Positions 1 to 8,904 of a stretch of DNA of 64,000 nt are shown here, piece after piece. A model generated the notes under the pieces. That model saw nothing but the letters and a program-made list of their open reading frames with translations. It was not told the origin of the DNA and ran no database searches. The stretch spans positions 62,001 through 126,000 of the forward strand of contig JAKVPA010000001.1 of assembly GCA_022482495.1 (NCBI GenBank). The letters run 5' to 3'. Each line of letters opens with the position of its first letter. The stretch's first letter is position 1. This stretch comes from Sphaerochaeta sp. (lineage in GTDB: Bacteria; Spirochaetota; Spirochaetia; Sphaerochaetales; Sphaerochaetaceae). The translations under genes were made by a program, and so were the position numbers.

Positions 1-447
1 TCCTTGGGAGTAATCGGGGAAGGGGAGGTGGTCTTGTGTGATCTGTTGCTTCCGCCAGGTATTACCGAAAAAGACGTACAAGAACGCTTGCAGGCTTCGT
101 TGACGGAAGGGTATACCATTACGGGCGTCCTGTTCCTTCCCCATGATCCCACAGGAAAGAAACAGACGTTGGCTCCGTACATGAAGGGCTCGTTGTATCG
201 GATCGATACACGGGGAAACAAAGAGTATGACCAGATCCTGGGAACCAGAAAGGAAGTTACCAAAACCGGTGAACACCAGTATGAGATCCAGACGGCAGGG
301 GAGACCAACCTGGTCAAATCCTTGTTCGGTCCGGATGCTGACAAATTCAAAATCGCCAGTGATATCCAGATGACGCGTGTCAGGATATACGCCGGTGATT
401 TGGAACATGACTATCTTTCATTCTTCCGGGAGAAGTTCAAGCTTTAG
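1..447 (+). CDS. C-terminal part of a probable radical-SAM-associated protein (DUF2344-like), 5' truncated by window edge
   Basis: The reading frame is open from base 1 and ends with TAG at 445-447, so the gene starts upstream of the window. The visible 148 residues resemble the DUF2344 domain (TIGR03936), found fused to or beside B12-binding radical SAM proteins. The match rests on the run LPPGITEKDVQERL, a short loop, and then LPHD before a strand beginning with SLYRID. The catalytic radical SAM part would lie outside the window. A TTG at 4-6 could be mistaken for a start but has no ribosome-binding site and would begin mid-domain. The gene converges on mazG with a 4-base overlap and no terminator. 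The assignment is by pattern similarity only and could be wrong. Confidence 0.5.
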   Translation, partial: SLGVIGEGEVVLCDLLLPPGITEKDVQERLQASLTEGYTITGVLFLPHDPTGKKQTLAPYMKGSLYRIDTRGNKEYDQILGTRKEVTKTGEHQYEIQTAGETNLVKSLFGPDADKFKIASDIQMTRVRIYAGDLEHDYLSFFREKFKL

Positions 448-1298
448 TACGTGGTTGGCTCTTGATGGTGTTTGCCTTTTGTCTCAACTGATTTGACTTT
501 GTCCCACAGATCGTTTTCCTCATTGACGTGTTCTTTGTCCAGAGGAATATTGTCTTTGGCTGCAAGCTTGACCACCTCGTTGAATCGACGTTCGAACTTG
601 TCATTGGCACGGTGCAGGGCAGTGGAGGCGTCAACCCCCAAGTGCCGTGCAAGATTTACAACGGCAAACAGCAAATCACCGACTTCCAATTCCACTTCAT
701 CCTGGACACGATCCAATGCGGTGTCCGCTTCGATGACCTCATCCAGTTCTTCACACACTTTATCGATGATGCCTTGTTTTTCCGACCAATCGAATCCTAC
801 TTTGACGGCTTGTTTTGAGATTTCCTTGCAACGTTCCAGCGGAGGCATGGAGTCGGGGACACGGGAGAAAAAGTTGTCGGGATTCGGTTTCTTGCCTTCC
901 ACTTCAATCTTGATCTTGTTCCAGTTCTCCAAGACTTCCGTGGTGTCTTTCACCTTGACGGAACCGAACACATGGGGATGTCTGCGGTACAGTTTCTCAC
1001 TGATGTCGTTGACCGATTTCACGATGTCGAAATCGGGCTTTTCAGCGTGCATCTCCATCAGGAGAACCACGTTGAACAACACGTCACCCAGTTCTTCAGA
1101 TTGTTCCTTCAGGTCGTTTTTGTACAGAGCGTCCTGATATTCATATACCTCGTCATGCATGTTGCTTGCGATGGTTTTGACGGTTTGTTTCCGGTCCCAC
1201 GGACAGCCTTCAGGGCTACGGAGCATTCTGGCCATATCATACAATTGCATCAACGCCTCAGAGAGGGTTGCTTTCGGTTCATACACATAGTTGATCAT
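444..1298 (-). CDS. mazG: MazG nucleoside triphosphate pyrophosphohydrolase
   Basis: This 284-residue protein hydrolyses (d)NTPs to NMP and pyrophosphate, a cytosolic house-cleaning role. It has two tandem MazG folds, as in E. coli MazG. The N-terminal copy starts near residue 15 (LRSPEGCPWDRKQT) and has the metal-binding acidic motifs DEVYEYQDA and EELGDVLFNVV. The C-terminal copy (about residues 165-255) has EELDEVIEA and EVGDLLFAVVNLARHLG. The ATG at 1296-1298 has no Shine-Dalgarno sequence, but TATACT lies only 6 nt upstream, so the mRNA may be leaderless. Its stop overlaps the convergent gene at the window edge. It is the last gene before the AT-rich lipoprotein locus and is probably transcribed alone. 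Confidence 0.95.
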   Translation of the reverse strand: MINYVYEPKATLSEALMQLYDMARMLRSPEGCPWDRKQTVKTIASNMHDEVYEYQDALYKNDLKEQSEELGDVLFNVVLLMEMHAEKPDFDIVKSVNDISEKLYRRHPHVFGSVKVKDTTEVLENWNKIKIEVEGKKPNPDNFFSRVPDSMPPLERCKEISKQAVKVGFDWSEKQGIIDKVCEELDEVIEADTALDRVQDEVELEVGDLLFAVVNLARHLGVDASTALHRANDKFERRFNEVVKLAAKDNIPLDKEHVNEENDLWDKVKSVETKGKHHQEPTTY

Positions 1299-1304
1299 AC
1301 CACG

Positions 1305-1333
1305 AGTATACCAACTTTCCCCGCACCTGTTCC
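1305..1333 (-). promoter_or_regulatory. Candidate promoter of mazG, leaderless type
   Basis: On the minus strand a perfect-looking -10 hexamer, TATACT (1310-1305), is followed by CGTGGT and then the mazG ATG. The -35 position 17 nt upstream holds GGAACA (1333-1328), which matches consensus only in its last three bases. With the usual 6-8 nt from -10 to transcription start, the first transcribed base would be the A of ATG or very near it. Confidence 0.5.
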
Positions 1334-1392
1334 ACAGAAAGGGAAATGCTCATTGCTAGTTTACAGAATATATATTATATACATTAATAATA

Positions 1393-2168
1393 TTATGTTG
1401 ATTGATTCAGTTTGATATATCCAAGGTATTTCAGCGAACTCCAAAAGATATTGTTGAACGATGTCCCCGATGAGTCATAATCGGGGGAAATGCAAAAGGC
1501 TGCATATATATAAATTATGGGATCACTTGATACTGCCGAAAAATCGTCAGTAAAGGATGTAACATTATGAAACGTAAGATTATTATCTTTATAACGGTAC
1601 AAGTTAGCACCAACAGAAAGCTGAGAAGTATAAGAAGAAGAATCGAATGAAAGCGAAAAAAAACCTGATGACTTATCATAAGTGAGCTTTGCATCGGTTA
1701 ATTCTGCAAAGAGACCAGAATTTGATGCCAACATATATTGTTGAGCTCTGAAATCTTGTCCATCTGCGCCTCTAAAAGCATATAACGTTCGTTGTTTTCC
1801 GTTTAATGTAAAAGAAACCACCTCATTTGAGGTGATAGGTCTTCCTTGTGTGATCGTTGGAATATACTTATTTGCAAACGCTGATTCTACCGTCGATCCA
1901 GAAGAGAAACTATTAATTTCATCGGCACTTATTCGCCAATCGTATAAAAAAACATCACTGCAGGACCAACGCCTGCATAGTCTTCATAGTTAGAAGTGGT
2001 TACAACAAGTGAAGAAATTGAAACTTCTGTATTCGTTGTTTTTCCTGTATTAAACGTATAATCATCTGAATCCAAATACAAAATCGTTGGTATTCCACAA
2101 CTGGTTAAGGCAACAAAAACAAAAAAGGCGGCAATGAACAGAACTGCCTTGCTGCATGTCTGTTTCAC
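1393..2168 (-). pseudogene. Putative lipoprotein of unknown function, split by a frameshift at a T7 run
   Basis: The first part (2168-1929) starts with GTG and encodes a 79-residue peptide with a type II signal: a hydrophobic stretch ending in the lipobox-like ALTSC (Cys24). In it, seven Ts (minus strand, at about 1946-1952) precede a premature TAA. Reading one base back after the run opens a frame that runs without a stop through NSFSSGSTVES to the stop at 1393-1395. This joins both halves into one protein of about 258 residues. I recognise no family. Base use is clearly more AT-rich than the neighbours. The GTG start overlaps the stop of the upstream TPR gene (GTGA), so it is the last gene of the rpe-rpsA operon. 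Decay, phase variation or a one-base sequence error are all possible. Confidence 0.6.
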
Positions 2169-2893
2169 GCCGCCCTTCCCTTCCCCTGGTTGGGGATAAT
2201 CCTCACAACGTCACCACGATGGTTTTTCGCCAGCTTGGCGTACTCACTGTTGTGGAATTGGTCGATCAACTGCTGGAACGTCGCTTTCGCAAGCGTCACG
2301 TCCCCTTTCTTCTGTTCCAGACGTCCCTGGTTGAACAATGCTTTCGGTGCTTCCGCAGCAGTGGTCTGATATTCATCCCACACTTTGGTGTAGTACTCAA
2401 GCGCCGTAGCGTCGTCTCCACTGTCCTCAGCCGCTACTGCCGCATTGGTCAGGGAAAGCGAACCAAGATACGTTTGTTTGGAAGCTTCGTAAATAGCGTA
2501 GAACCCGGTCTTCGCCGTCTCATAATCCTTGTCGTCATACGCCATGGTGGCAAGCAGATACTGCGCTTTCAGCGCCGGATAGGTTTTACCCTTGGACATG
2601 GACTCCAACTGGCTCTTCAGATCAGAATACTTGGTCTTGTAGTCATCCGTAGTCTTGTCCAGTGCCATGACCTGGGAATACGTTGATTCCAATTGGTCGA
2701 TCTTGTCAAACGCCTTCTCAAGATTGTTGGAACGAACCGTATCTACAATGATCAACGTGATCACTGCGACGAGAATCGCAACGCCAACGGCGATCAAGAC
2801 ATACTTATACGTATCAAGGAATGAATTGACTTTCCCCTCGACGACTTCAGTCTTGGTGATGTCAACGTCTCCTTTCTTGCTTTTGTCACTCAT
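2165..2893 (-). CDS. Membrane-anchored tetratricopeptide-repeat protein
   Basis: This 242-residue protein has a charged cytoplasmic N-terminus of about 30 residues, one membrane helix (about residues 31-52, YVLIAVGVAILVAVITLIIV) and a helical domain with degenerate TPR pairs. Clear pairs sit around residues 107-145 and 165-232, the last ending in TFQQLIDQFHNSEYAKLA. The layout resembles YfgM-like inner-membrane TPR proteins, which help envelope protein folding, but homology to YfgM itself is not shown. It lies directly downstream of rpsA (72-nt gap with a hairpin) and overlaps the next lipoprotein gene by GTGA. Translational coupling suggests a shared envelope role with that lipoprotein. Confidence 0.75.
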   Translation of the reverse strand: MSDKSKKGDVDITKTEVVEGKVNSFLDTYKYVLIAVGVAILVAVITLIIVDTVRSNNLEKAFDKIDQLESTYSQVMALDKTTDDYKTKYSDLKSQLESMSKGKTYPALKAQYLLATMAYDDKDYETAKTGFYAIYEASKQTYLGSLSLTNAAVAAEDSGDDATALEYYTKVWDEYQTTAAEAPKALFNQGRLEQKKGDVTLAKATFQQLIDQFHNSEYAKLAKNHRGDVVRIIPNQGKGRAA

Positions 2894-2925
2894 GCTTAAA
2901 CTCCGATCGGCGAGTGCCGAACAGA

Positions 2926-2948
2926 TTCAGGCGGCATATCCGCCTGAA
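2926..2948 (-). promoter_or_regulatory. Hairpin between rpsA and the TPR gene
   Basis: Positions 2926-2934 and 2940-2948 form a perfect 9-bp inverted repeat (TTCAGGCGG / CCGCCTGAA) with a 5-nt loop. No T-run follows on the minus strand, so it does not look like an intrinsic terminator. It could act as an RNA-processing or stability element that separates the highly expressed rpsA message from the downstream genes. Confidence 0.45.
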
Positions 2949-2965
2949 CCGTTCCAGCAAACCCG

Positions 2966-4744
2966 TTATTTTTGCGTCTCAGGCTGGGCTTCAGGAGCTT
3001 CAGCAGGCTTTTCTTCCTTTGGCGCTTCCTTCTCCTCTTCCTCATCCTTCTTGGACTTCATCAAATCAGCCAGGCTGAACGTATCGCTGTCGTCATGATC
3101 ATTGTTGATCGTGTACTTGGCGATTTCGCTCTGCTCACTGCGCTTGACCATTTCCTTGATGGACAGGGAAAGTTTCTGCGTCGTCGGATTGCATTCAATG
3201 ACCATTGCGGTGATCGGGTCACCAACTTTGAACTTCTTCAGAACGTCGTCGGTATACTCTTCATCAGGTCCAACCAGGTTGAACTTGCTGATCAAACCTT
3301 CGATGTCACCAGGAACCTTGACGAACACGCCAAAGTCAGTGACGTTGGAGATCACACCGCTGATCGTGCTGAACTTCGGATAATCGTGGCGGAGTTGCTG
3401 CCAGGGGTTCCCCTCCAGCTGCTTGACGCCAAGCTTGATCTTCCGATTCTCCGGCTCGACCTTCAGGACGACCACGTCGATCACATCGCCTTCCTTGCAG
3501 AAGGAGGCCATGTTCTTCACTTTCTTCGTCCAGGAGATGTCGTCGATATGCAGGAACCCGTCGATGCCTTCCTCAAGGTTGACGAACGCGCCACTGTTGG
3601 TGATCTTCACCACCGGCTTGGAAAGCGTCATGCCAACCGGATACCGCTCGGCAATGGTGTCCCACGGATTTTCCTGCAGCTGCTTCAGGCCCAGTGAAAC
3701 CCGTTTCTTGTCCAGATCGTATCCCAGAATCTTCGCCTCAACCACATCACCGACTTTCAGGATTTCGCTGGGATTGTTGATCCGCTTGGTCCATGACATC
3801 TCGGAAATATGTGCAAGGCCTTCAATGCCCGGCTCCAGCTCGATGAACGCACCGAAGTTGGTGATCTTGGTAACCTTCTGCTTGATCACATCGCCGACAT
3901 GGTAATGCTGCTCGAAGGTCGTCCACGGATCCTCACTCATATGCTTCAAGGAAAGGTTGATCTTCTGCGTCTCGGGATCAATATTGATCAACCGAAGCTG
4001 GACAACCTGCCCTTTTTTGACGAAATCTTTCGGCCGGGTCACATGACCCCAGCTCATATCGTTGATATGGAGCAGCCCGTCGAATCCGCCCAGATCAATG
4101 AACGCTCCAAAGCTGGTGAACGATTTCACCACACCTTCGACGACATCACCGATCTTCACGTTTGCGAAGAACTTCTCTTTGTTTTCCTTGATCTTCTGGT
4201 CAAGGTATTCACGGCGGTTGACCACGCTCTTCAGCTTGGCACCGCTATGGAACTTGTCGATCATGAAATAGTCGGAGACACCGATCAGAGATTCGGGATC
4301 CTCGACACGGACGACATCAGCCTTGGAGAGTGGGCAGAACCCACGGTAGTCGCCACCAAGATCAACTTCATATCCGCCTTTGATCACCTTGTCGAACTTA
4401 CCCATAATCGGGGTATGGTTCTCGCTGGCTGCCTTCAACTCTTCCGTGCGCTTCTGGTAATCGGCCCGCTTCTTGGAAACGACGATCTGACCGCCCTTCC
4501 CTTCTTTCTGTACGATGACTACTTCCACCTTGTCACCGACATTGGGAATTTCCGTGAATTCCGAGCGGGGAATCCTACCCTCGCTCTTATAGCCGACGTC
4601 CAAAAACACCGTCTCGTCATTTACCTGGACAACAGTACCGGTCACGAGCTGACCGTCTTCGATTTCATCAAGAGATTTAAGATACGCATCCTGCATCTGC
4701 TGCAGTTTGGTTTTCTTTTCATCCATTTCTTTCTCTTCGTCCAC
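2966..4744 (-). CDS. rpsA: 30S ribosomal protein S1
   Basis: S1 binds mRNA on the small ribosomal subunit and helps initiation. The 592-residue product has six S1 (OB-fold) repeats. Four are easily seen from their shared core: FGAFIDL-GLLHINDMSW, FGAFIELEPGIEGLAHISEMSW-type, GAFVNLEEGIDGFLHIDDISW-type and FGVFVKV; the first two are more divergent. The tail after about residue 560 is rich in Glu, Lys, Pro and Ala. The GTG at 4744 is chosen because AGGAG sits 7 nt before it; the longer frame would overlap cmk and adds a basic stretch unlike S1. It follows cmk by 25 nt. As I recall, cmk and rpsA are fused in Treponema pallidum; here they are separate. Confidence 0.95.
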   Translation of the reverse strand: MDEEKEMDEKKTKLQQMQDAYLKSLDEIEDGQLVTGTVVQVNDETVFLDVGYKSEGRIPRSEFTEIPNVGDKVEVVIVQKEGKGGQIVVSKKRADYQKRTEELKAASENHTPIMGKFDKVIKGGYEVDLGGDYRGFCPLSKADVVRVEDPESLIGVSDYFMIDKFHSGAKLKSVVNRREYLDQKIKENKEKFFANVKIGDVVEGVVKSFTSFGAFIDLGGFDGLLHINDMSWGHVTRPKDFVKKGQVVQLRLINIDPETQKINLSLKHMSEDPWTTFEQHYHVGDVIKQKVTKITNFGAFIELEPGIEGLAHISEMSWTKRINNPSEILKVGDVVEAKILGYDLDKKRVSLGLKQLQENPWDTIAERYPVGMTLSKPVVKITNSGAFVNLEEGIDGFLHIDDISWTKKVKNMASFCKEGDVIDVVVLKVEPENRKIKLGVKQLEGNPWQQLRHDYPKFSTISGVISNVTDFGVFVKVPGDIEGLISKFNLVGPDEEYTDDVLKKFKVGDPITAMVIECNPTTQKLSLSIKEMVKRSEQSEIAKYTINNDHDDSDTFSLADLMKSKKDEEEEKEAPKEEKPAEAPEAQPETQK

Positions 4745-4769
4745 TTGATTTCTCCTGATCCTAAATTTC

Positions 4770-5420
4770 CTATTTATTACCGTTTTTACACGAAAAAATA
4801 GCAGATAACACTGTCTCACAAACCTCATCCATAGTCAAGTACGATGTGTCGACATACAATGCATCTGGAGCGATTTTCAACGCTCCGACAGCCTTGTTTC
4901 GATCGATTTCGTCCCTCATCCGGATGACGTCCAGCACCTGTTCATAACTCCCGTTTTCCGGGTGTTGCTTGAAGCGTCGCATCGCCCTGACTTCCGGCTT
5001 TGCGTCGAAGTAACATTTCACATCGGCGTTGGGGAAAACCACCGTCGTGATGTCCCTTCCTTCAGCGATCACATCCATCCCTTTGGCGATGGCACGAAGC
5101 TGTTCGTTGACGTAGGAACGAAGCGGCGCGTAGGTGCTCACCTGGGCCACCGCAGCGTCCACCTCTGGGGTGTGCAGTTTGTCCTCCACACTCTTTCCGT
5201 CAATGCAGATCTCCCCGTTCTCCACGGAGAGTTTGATCTGTCTGGCGTGCTCCAGTACGGAAGGGAGATCGGAAACATCAGCCCCAAGCCGTTGCTGGTT
5301 GTACGTATAGGCACGATAGAACGAGCCGCTATTCAAATAGTAGAAGCCGCATTTGTCTGCAATCATGCGGGCAATGGTGCTCTTGCCTACCCCGGCAGGT
5401 CCGTCGATGGCGACGATCAT
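4770..5420 (-). CDS. cmk: Cytidylate kinase
   Basis: Cmk phosphorylates CMP and dCMP with ATP in pyrimidine nucleotide metabolism. The 216-residue protein has the P-loop GPAGVGKST (residues 7-15), the NMP-binding segment LNSGSFYRAYT, and the Cmk signature IAEGRDITTVVFP with the arginine and aspartate that contact CMP. The LID/adenine region contains EVRAMRRF and the conserved DxIDRNKAVG-type segment near residue 170. The ATG overlaps the rluB stop (ATGA). The cmk-rpsA pairing is widespread in bacteria and supports the call. Confidence 0.95.
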   Translation of the reverse strand: MIVAIDGPAGVGKSTIARMIADKCGFYYLNSGSFYRAYTYNQQRLGADVSDLPSVLEHARQIKLSVENGEICIDGKSVEDKLHTPEVDAAVAQVSTYAPLRSYVNEQLRAIAKGMDVIAEGRDITTVVFPNADVKCYFDAKPEVRAMRRFKQHPENGSYEQVLDVIRMRDEIDRNKAVGALKIAPDALYVDTSYLTMDEVCETVLSAIFSCKNGNK

Positions 5421-6142
5421 TCCACGGCCTCCTTGACCAGATCCTCGATCTCCTTCGGTTCCAGACGGCGGTATGCGCCCATCTTCAGTTCCCCCAGATG
5501 GATGGATCCGATTCGGGTGCGCTGCAACTGCTTCACCTCATAGCCGAAGTAGGAGAAAATCTTTCGGATTTCCCGGTTGCGTCCTTCGGTAAGGATGATT
5601 CTGGCCACCCTGCGGTTGATCACTTCGTACGACTTGATGGTGTACGGCCGGTTGGAATCCACATACACGCCCTTTCTCGCCTCTTCCAGATCACCCTTGC
5701 GGATGTCCAGGTCGGTCTGCACCAGATACTCTTTCTCAATCCCATGGGACGGATGCATGATCTGGTTTGCCGTCTGGCCGTCATTGGTGAACAGCACCAG
5801 TCCGGTGGAGTCCTTGTCCAACCGTCCGATGTAGAAAAGCAGGCTCCGGTCTGGGATGTCGATCAAATCCCGGGCGTACAGCCGTTCATTGGGATCGTAG
5901 TTGGTGCACACATACCCCTTTGGCTTGTTCAGCGCGAAGTAATAGGTCATTTCCGCTGGTTCAACGGCCTGCCCGTCCACCGTCACCGCATCATCACGGT
6001 CAACTTTGGTCCCCAGTTCGGTGACCAGTTTGGTGTTTACCTTCACCCGTCCGCTGGTGATCAATTCCTCGCAGCTTCTGCGGGAACCACAGCCACTCTT
6101 GGCCAGGTAAGCCTGCAGTCTGATGGGATACTCAATTTTCAT
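5417..6142 (-). CDS. rluB: Ribosomal large-subunit pseudouridine synthase, RluB family
   Basis: This enzyme isomerises a specific uridine of 23S rRNA; the family also includes RluE, RluF and RsuA, so the exact target is inferred. The 241-residue product has an N-terminal S4 RNA-binding domain (about residues 5-60, LAKSGCGSRRSCEELI). The catalytic domain has GRLDKDSTGLVLFTNDG, whose Asp is the nucleophile, and EGRNREIRKIF near the C-terminus. The ATG at 6142 is chosen because AAGGAAGG lies just upstream; the frame extends 73 codons further but that part is not S4-like. It overlaps the scpB end by 11 nt and cmk by ATGA. Association with scpAB is common. Confidence 0.9.
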   Translation of the reverse strand: MKIEYPIRLQAYLAKSGCGSRRSCEELITSGRVKVNTKLVTELGTKVDRDDAVTVDGQAVEPAEMTYYFALNKPKGYVCTNYDPNERLYARDLIDIPDRSLLFYIGRLDKDSTGLVLFTNDGQTANQIMHPSHGIEKEYLVQTDLDIRKGDLEEARKGVYVDSNRPYTIKSYEVINRRVARIILTEGRNREIRKIFSYFGYEVKQLQRTRIGSIHLGELKMGAYRRLEPKEIEDLVKEAVE

Positions 6143-6740
6143 CCGTTCCTTCCTTGTCCTGCCCCTGGGTTTTCTCCCCAAACCGTTCTGCGTCGATCTC
6201 AGACAGCTTGGGCAGTTCGCTGATCGATGAGATATGAAATTCATACAGGAACTTGCGGGTTGTTCCGTACAGGCAGGGATGCCCGATGACATCTTTTCTG
6301 CCAACCACTTTGATATACTCGCGCTCGCGAAGCAGCTTGACGATGGTATCGCTTGCCACACCCCGGATGTTGTCGATCTCCCTGCGGGTCACCGGCTGGC
6401 TGTACGCCACGATGGAGAGCGTTTCCATCGCCGCTTTGGAGAGCCTGCGTTCCACTTTCTTCCCATAACTGGATTTGAGTTTTCCAAACAGGTCACTGGA
6501 GGGAGACAGCAGATAACCACCCGGGTTTTCGTTGACGGTAAGTCCGTGGAAAAAGAGGTTGTAGTGATCGGCAAGTTCATCCACCGCGTCTTTCAGTTCC
6601 GCTTGGGTCAAACCGGTCATCCGCGCCAGCTTTTCCTTCTCAACCGGTTCATTTTCCAAAAACAGGATCACTTCCACCAGCCGGGCGTTCTGACTGAGTA
6701 CCGGTCCGGATTGCTTCTGCATCTTCTCTTTGGCCATCAT
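6132..6740 (-). CDS. scpB: Segregation and condensation protein B
   Basis: ScpB is the winged-helix kleisin-associated subunit (kite) of the bacterial SMC condensin complex and acts on the nucleoid. The 202-residue protein has two winged-helix domains. The first starts at VEVILFLENEPVEKEKLAR (residues 23-41). The second includes LSKAAMETLSIVAYSQPVTR and REIDNIRGV, the most conserved ScpB segment. The C-terminal tail is acidic and variable. The ATG overlaps the scpA stop (ATGA), as expected for subunits of one complex. Confidence 0.94.
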   Translation of the reverse strand: MMAKEKMQKQSGPVLSQNARLVEVILFLENEPVEKEKLARMTGLTQAELKDAVDELADHYNLFFHGLTVNENPGGYLLSPSSDLFGKLKSSYGKKVERRLSKAAMETLSIVAYSQPVTRREIDNIRGVASDTIVKLLREREYIKVVGRKDVIGHPCLYGTTRKFLYEFHISSISELPKLSEIDAERFGEKTQGQDKEGTDEN

Positions 6741-7708
6741 GCACCATCCTTGTCATCGTCCAGGGGGATGATCTCCTCCTCGACCTCGTCATCGTAAGCA
6801 AGTTCCTTGCCATCCTCCCGCTTGATGCCTTTGTCATCGTGCAGCGGTCCTTTGACCTGCTCTGTTTCATCCACCGTGGAGAAGTTGTCCTCTTCCTGGA
6901 AGCCATGCTCCACCATCTCATCATACTGGTCGTCGATCTCGTCCGCTTTGGATGCGTCGAAATCCTGAGGACGCTGGATGATCATGATGGTCCCGTACGG
7001 CTCCTCCTGATGGATGACGATCTTCTGCAGTTTGCAGCATTCCAGAATCGCCATGAACGAGCAGACGATGTCAAGCTTGCTGTCCATGTGGACGATGACA
7101 TCCTCCAAGGTAAGCTTGTCCTTTGTCTCAAAGAGTTCATCCATCAGGGCGATCTTCTCACTTACCGTAACGCTTTCATAGACGTTGAACACTTTGTTGG
7201 GCGCAATGGTACGCATCAAACTGGTGAACGTTTCCAGCAATTTCTGAAGCGTCACGTCCTGGAACAAATCCTGGTCGGAGAACGGAAGCATGAACGCGCT
7301 TTCCTTGCGGGCGATGGCGATGTCGCCCCCCACTCCACCGGTTTCCAAGAGCTGGGTGTACTTCTTGAACTTCTGGTATTCGATCAACTGCTCGACCAGT
7401 TCCTGCCGTGGATCCTCATATTCCTCGTCAAACTCAACGTCCACGGGAAGGAGCATCCGGCTCTTGATGGACAACAGTTCCGCCGCCATCTTGTAGAAAC
7501 TGGTCATCGTGCCAAGATCCATATCCTGATGGCTGGAGAGATAGTCGATGAACTGGTCGGTGATCTGGGCGATGGGGATATCGTAGATGTTCATTTCGGA
7601 CTGTTGGATCATGTACAACAAAAGTTCCAACGGTCCGTCAAACTTCAGCGACGGTGAATGAAAATTCTTGCCATCATTGGTGGTGAAACGGATATCTGCA
7701 TCGGCCAT
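6737..7708 (-). CDS. scpA: Segregation and condensation protein A (kleisin)
   Basis: ScpA is the kleisin that bridges SMC heads. The 323-residue protein is longer than the typical 240-270. The N-terminal kleisin region includes FDGPLELLLYMIQQSEMNIYDIPIA (quoted in part: LELLLYMIQQSEMNIYDIPI), followed by the helix MAAELLSIKSRMLLP that contacts the SMC neck. The winged-helix end (about residues 205-255) is followed by an unusually long acidic C-terminal extension of about 70 residues rich in Asp and Glu. That tail has no clear family counterpart. The gene starts 56 nt after recA and overlaps scpB by ATGA. Confidence 0.93.
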   Translation of the reverse strand: MADADIRFTTNDGKNFHSPSLKFDGPLELLLYMIQQSEMNIYDIPIAQITDQFIDYLSSHQDMDLGTMTSFYKMAAELLSIKSRMLLPVDVEFDEEYEDPRQELVEQLIEYQKFKKYTQLLETGGVGGDIAIARKESAFMLPFSDQDLFQDVTLQKLLETFTSLMRTIAPNKVFNVYESVTVSEKIALMDELFETKDKLTLEDVIVHMDSKLDIVCSFMAILECCKLQKIVIHQEEPYGTIMIIQRPQDFDASKADEIDDQYDEMVEHGFQEEDNFSTVDETEQVKGPLHDDKGIKREDGKELAYDDEVEEEIIPLDDDKDGA

Positions 7709-7733
7709 TGTGGGCAGTATACCAAGAAGCGGA

Positions 7734-7755
7734 CCCTCCCTGCAAGGAAGGAGGG
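7734..7755 (-). terminator. Weak hairpin after recA
   Basis: CCCTCC (7734-7739) pairs with GGAGGG (7750-7755) around a 10-nt loop, between the recA stop and the scpA start. On the minus strand no U-run follows, so efficient termination is unlikely. It may attenuate transcription or protect the recA message. Confidence 0.25.
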
Positions 7756-7764
7756 CCGTATCAC

Positions 7765-8859
7765 TTACGATTGTGCTGCGTCTGGTGCGGTTTTTGGTGT
7801 CACGGCCTCTTCAGGCTTCTGGCCTTTGGGCGGGAACATCATGGCACGGAGCTTGTCGGAAAGGTCCTTGGTAAGATCCGGGTTGGATTTCAGATAATCC
7901 AGCGTGCGGTCCCTTCCCTGCCCGATCTTCTCTCCGTTCAGGCTGTACCACGAACCGCTCTTCTCGATCATGCCGTACTTCAACGCGGCGTCCAGCACGG
8001 AACCGACATAACTGATGCCCTCGTTGAACATCAGATCCAGTTCGACTTTCTTGAACGGTGGGGCCACCTTGTTCTTCACCACTTTGACGCGGATCCGGTT
8101 GCCGATCACTTCATCCTCGCTCTTGGAAATCGTCTCGATCTTCCTGACGTCCAAGCGAACCGACGCGTAGAACTTCAGGGCGTTTCCACCGGTGGTCGTC
8201 TCCGGGTTGCCGAACATCACGCCGATCTTCATACGAATCTGGTTGATGAAGATGATCAACGTATTGCTCTTGGCCAACAGGCCGGTGAGCTTGCGGAGCG
8301 CCTGGCTCATCAAGCGGGCCTGCAGCCCCATGTGGGAATCGCCCATGTCTCCGTCAATTTCCGCCTGCGGGGTGAGCGCCGCCACCGAGTCGACGACAAT
8401 GATGTCCACCGCGCCGCTCCGTACCAGCGATTCACAGATTTCCAGGGCTTGCTCCCCGCTGTCCGGCTGGCTGATCCACAGCTCGTCAATATTCACCCCA
8501 AGTTTCTTGGCGTAACTGGGATCCAACGCATGCTCGGCGTCGATGAACGCCGCGATGCCGCCGAGTTTCTGGCTTTCGGCGATGGCCTGCAAGGCAAGCG
8601 TCGTCTTGCCGCTTGATTCCGGCCCATAGATCTCCACCACCCTGCCACGAGGATACCCACCGATGCCCAACGCCTCATCCAACAGCAAAGAACCGGAAGG
8701 GATGCAGGCGATGTCCATCGCCTTCTGGTCATCCCCCAGTTTCATCAAGGAACCTTTTCCGAATTGTTTCTCGATCTGGCTGCGGGCCGCTTCCAGCGCT
8801 TCGAGTTTTTCCTTGTTTTCTTCCGGCTTACCGGTCCCTTGGGTTGTCGCTTTCGCCAT
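7765..8859 (-). CDS. recA: Recombinase RecA
   Basis: RecA forms ATP-dependent filaments on single-stranded DNA for homologous recombination and, where present, SOS induction. The 364-residue protein has the normal family length. It carries Walker [10 protein letters not shown], Walker [11 protein letters not shown], loop L1 around [20 protein letters not shown] (20 residues), loop L2 around [17 protein letters not shown], and the C-terminal domain ending with a Lys-Pro-Glu-rich tail. The ATG at 8859 is preferred over a start 10 codons upstream because GAAGGAG precedes it at 6-7 nt. It lies 45 nt after dtd. I see no convincing SOS box upstream, so regulation would come from the rpe operon promoter or an unseen internal one. 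Confidence 0.97.
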   Translation of the reverse strand: MAKATTQGTGKPEENKEKLEALEAARSQIEKQFGKGSLMKLGDDQKAMDIACIPSGSLLLDEALGIGGYPRGRVVEIYGPESSGKTTLALQAIAESQKLGGIAAFIDAEHALDPSYAKKLGVNIDELWISQPDSGEQALEICESLVRSGAVDIIVVDSVAALTPQAEIDGDMGDSHMGLQARLMSQALRKLTGLLAKSNTLIIFINQIRMKIGVMFGNPETTTGGNALKFYASVRLDVRKIETISKSEDEVIGNRIRVKVVKNKVAPPFKKVELDLMFNEGISYVGSVLDAALKYGMIEKSGSWYSLNGEKIGQGRDRTLDYLKSNPDLTKDLSDKLRAMMFPPKGQKPEEAVTPKTAPDAAQS

Positions 8860-8904
8860 ACCTGACTCCTTCAATGCATCTACCAGCAAAGCGCCGGCGT
8901 TGGT

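Noticed and set aside
1946-1952. Programmed -1 frameshift in the lipoprotein gene
   Set aside because: The T7 run is not in the X-XXY-YYZ register of the zero frame and I see no downstream pseudoknot; kept only as slippage, phase variation or error.
4745-4828. Longer rpsA start inside cmk
   Set aside because: The extra 28 residues are basic and unlike S1; the GTG at 4744 has a clear AGGAG.
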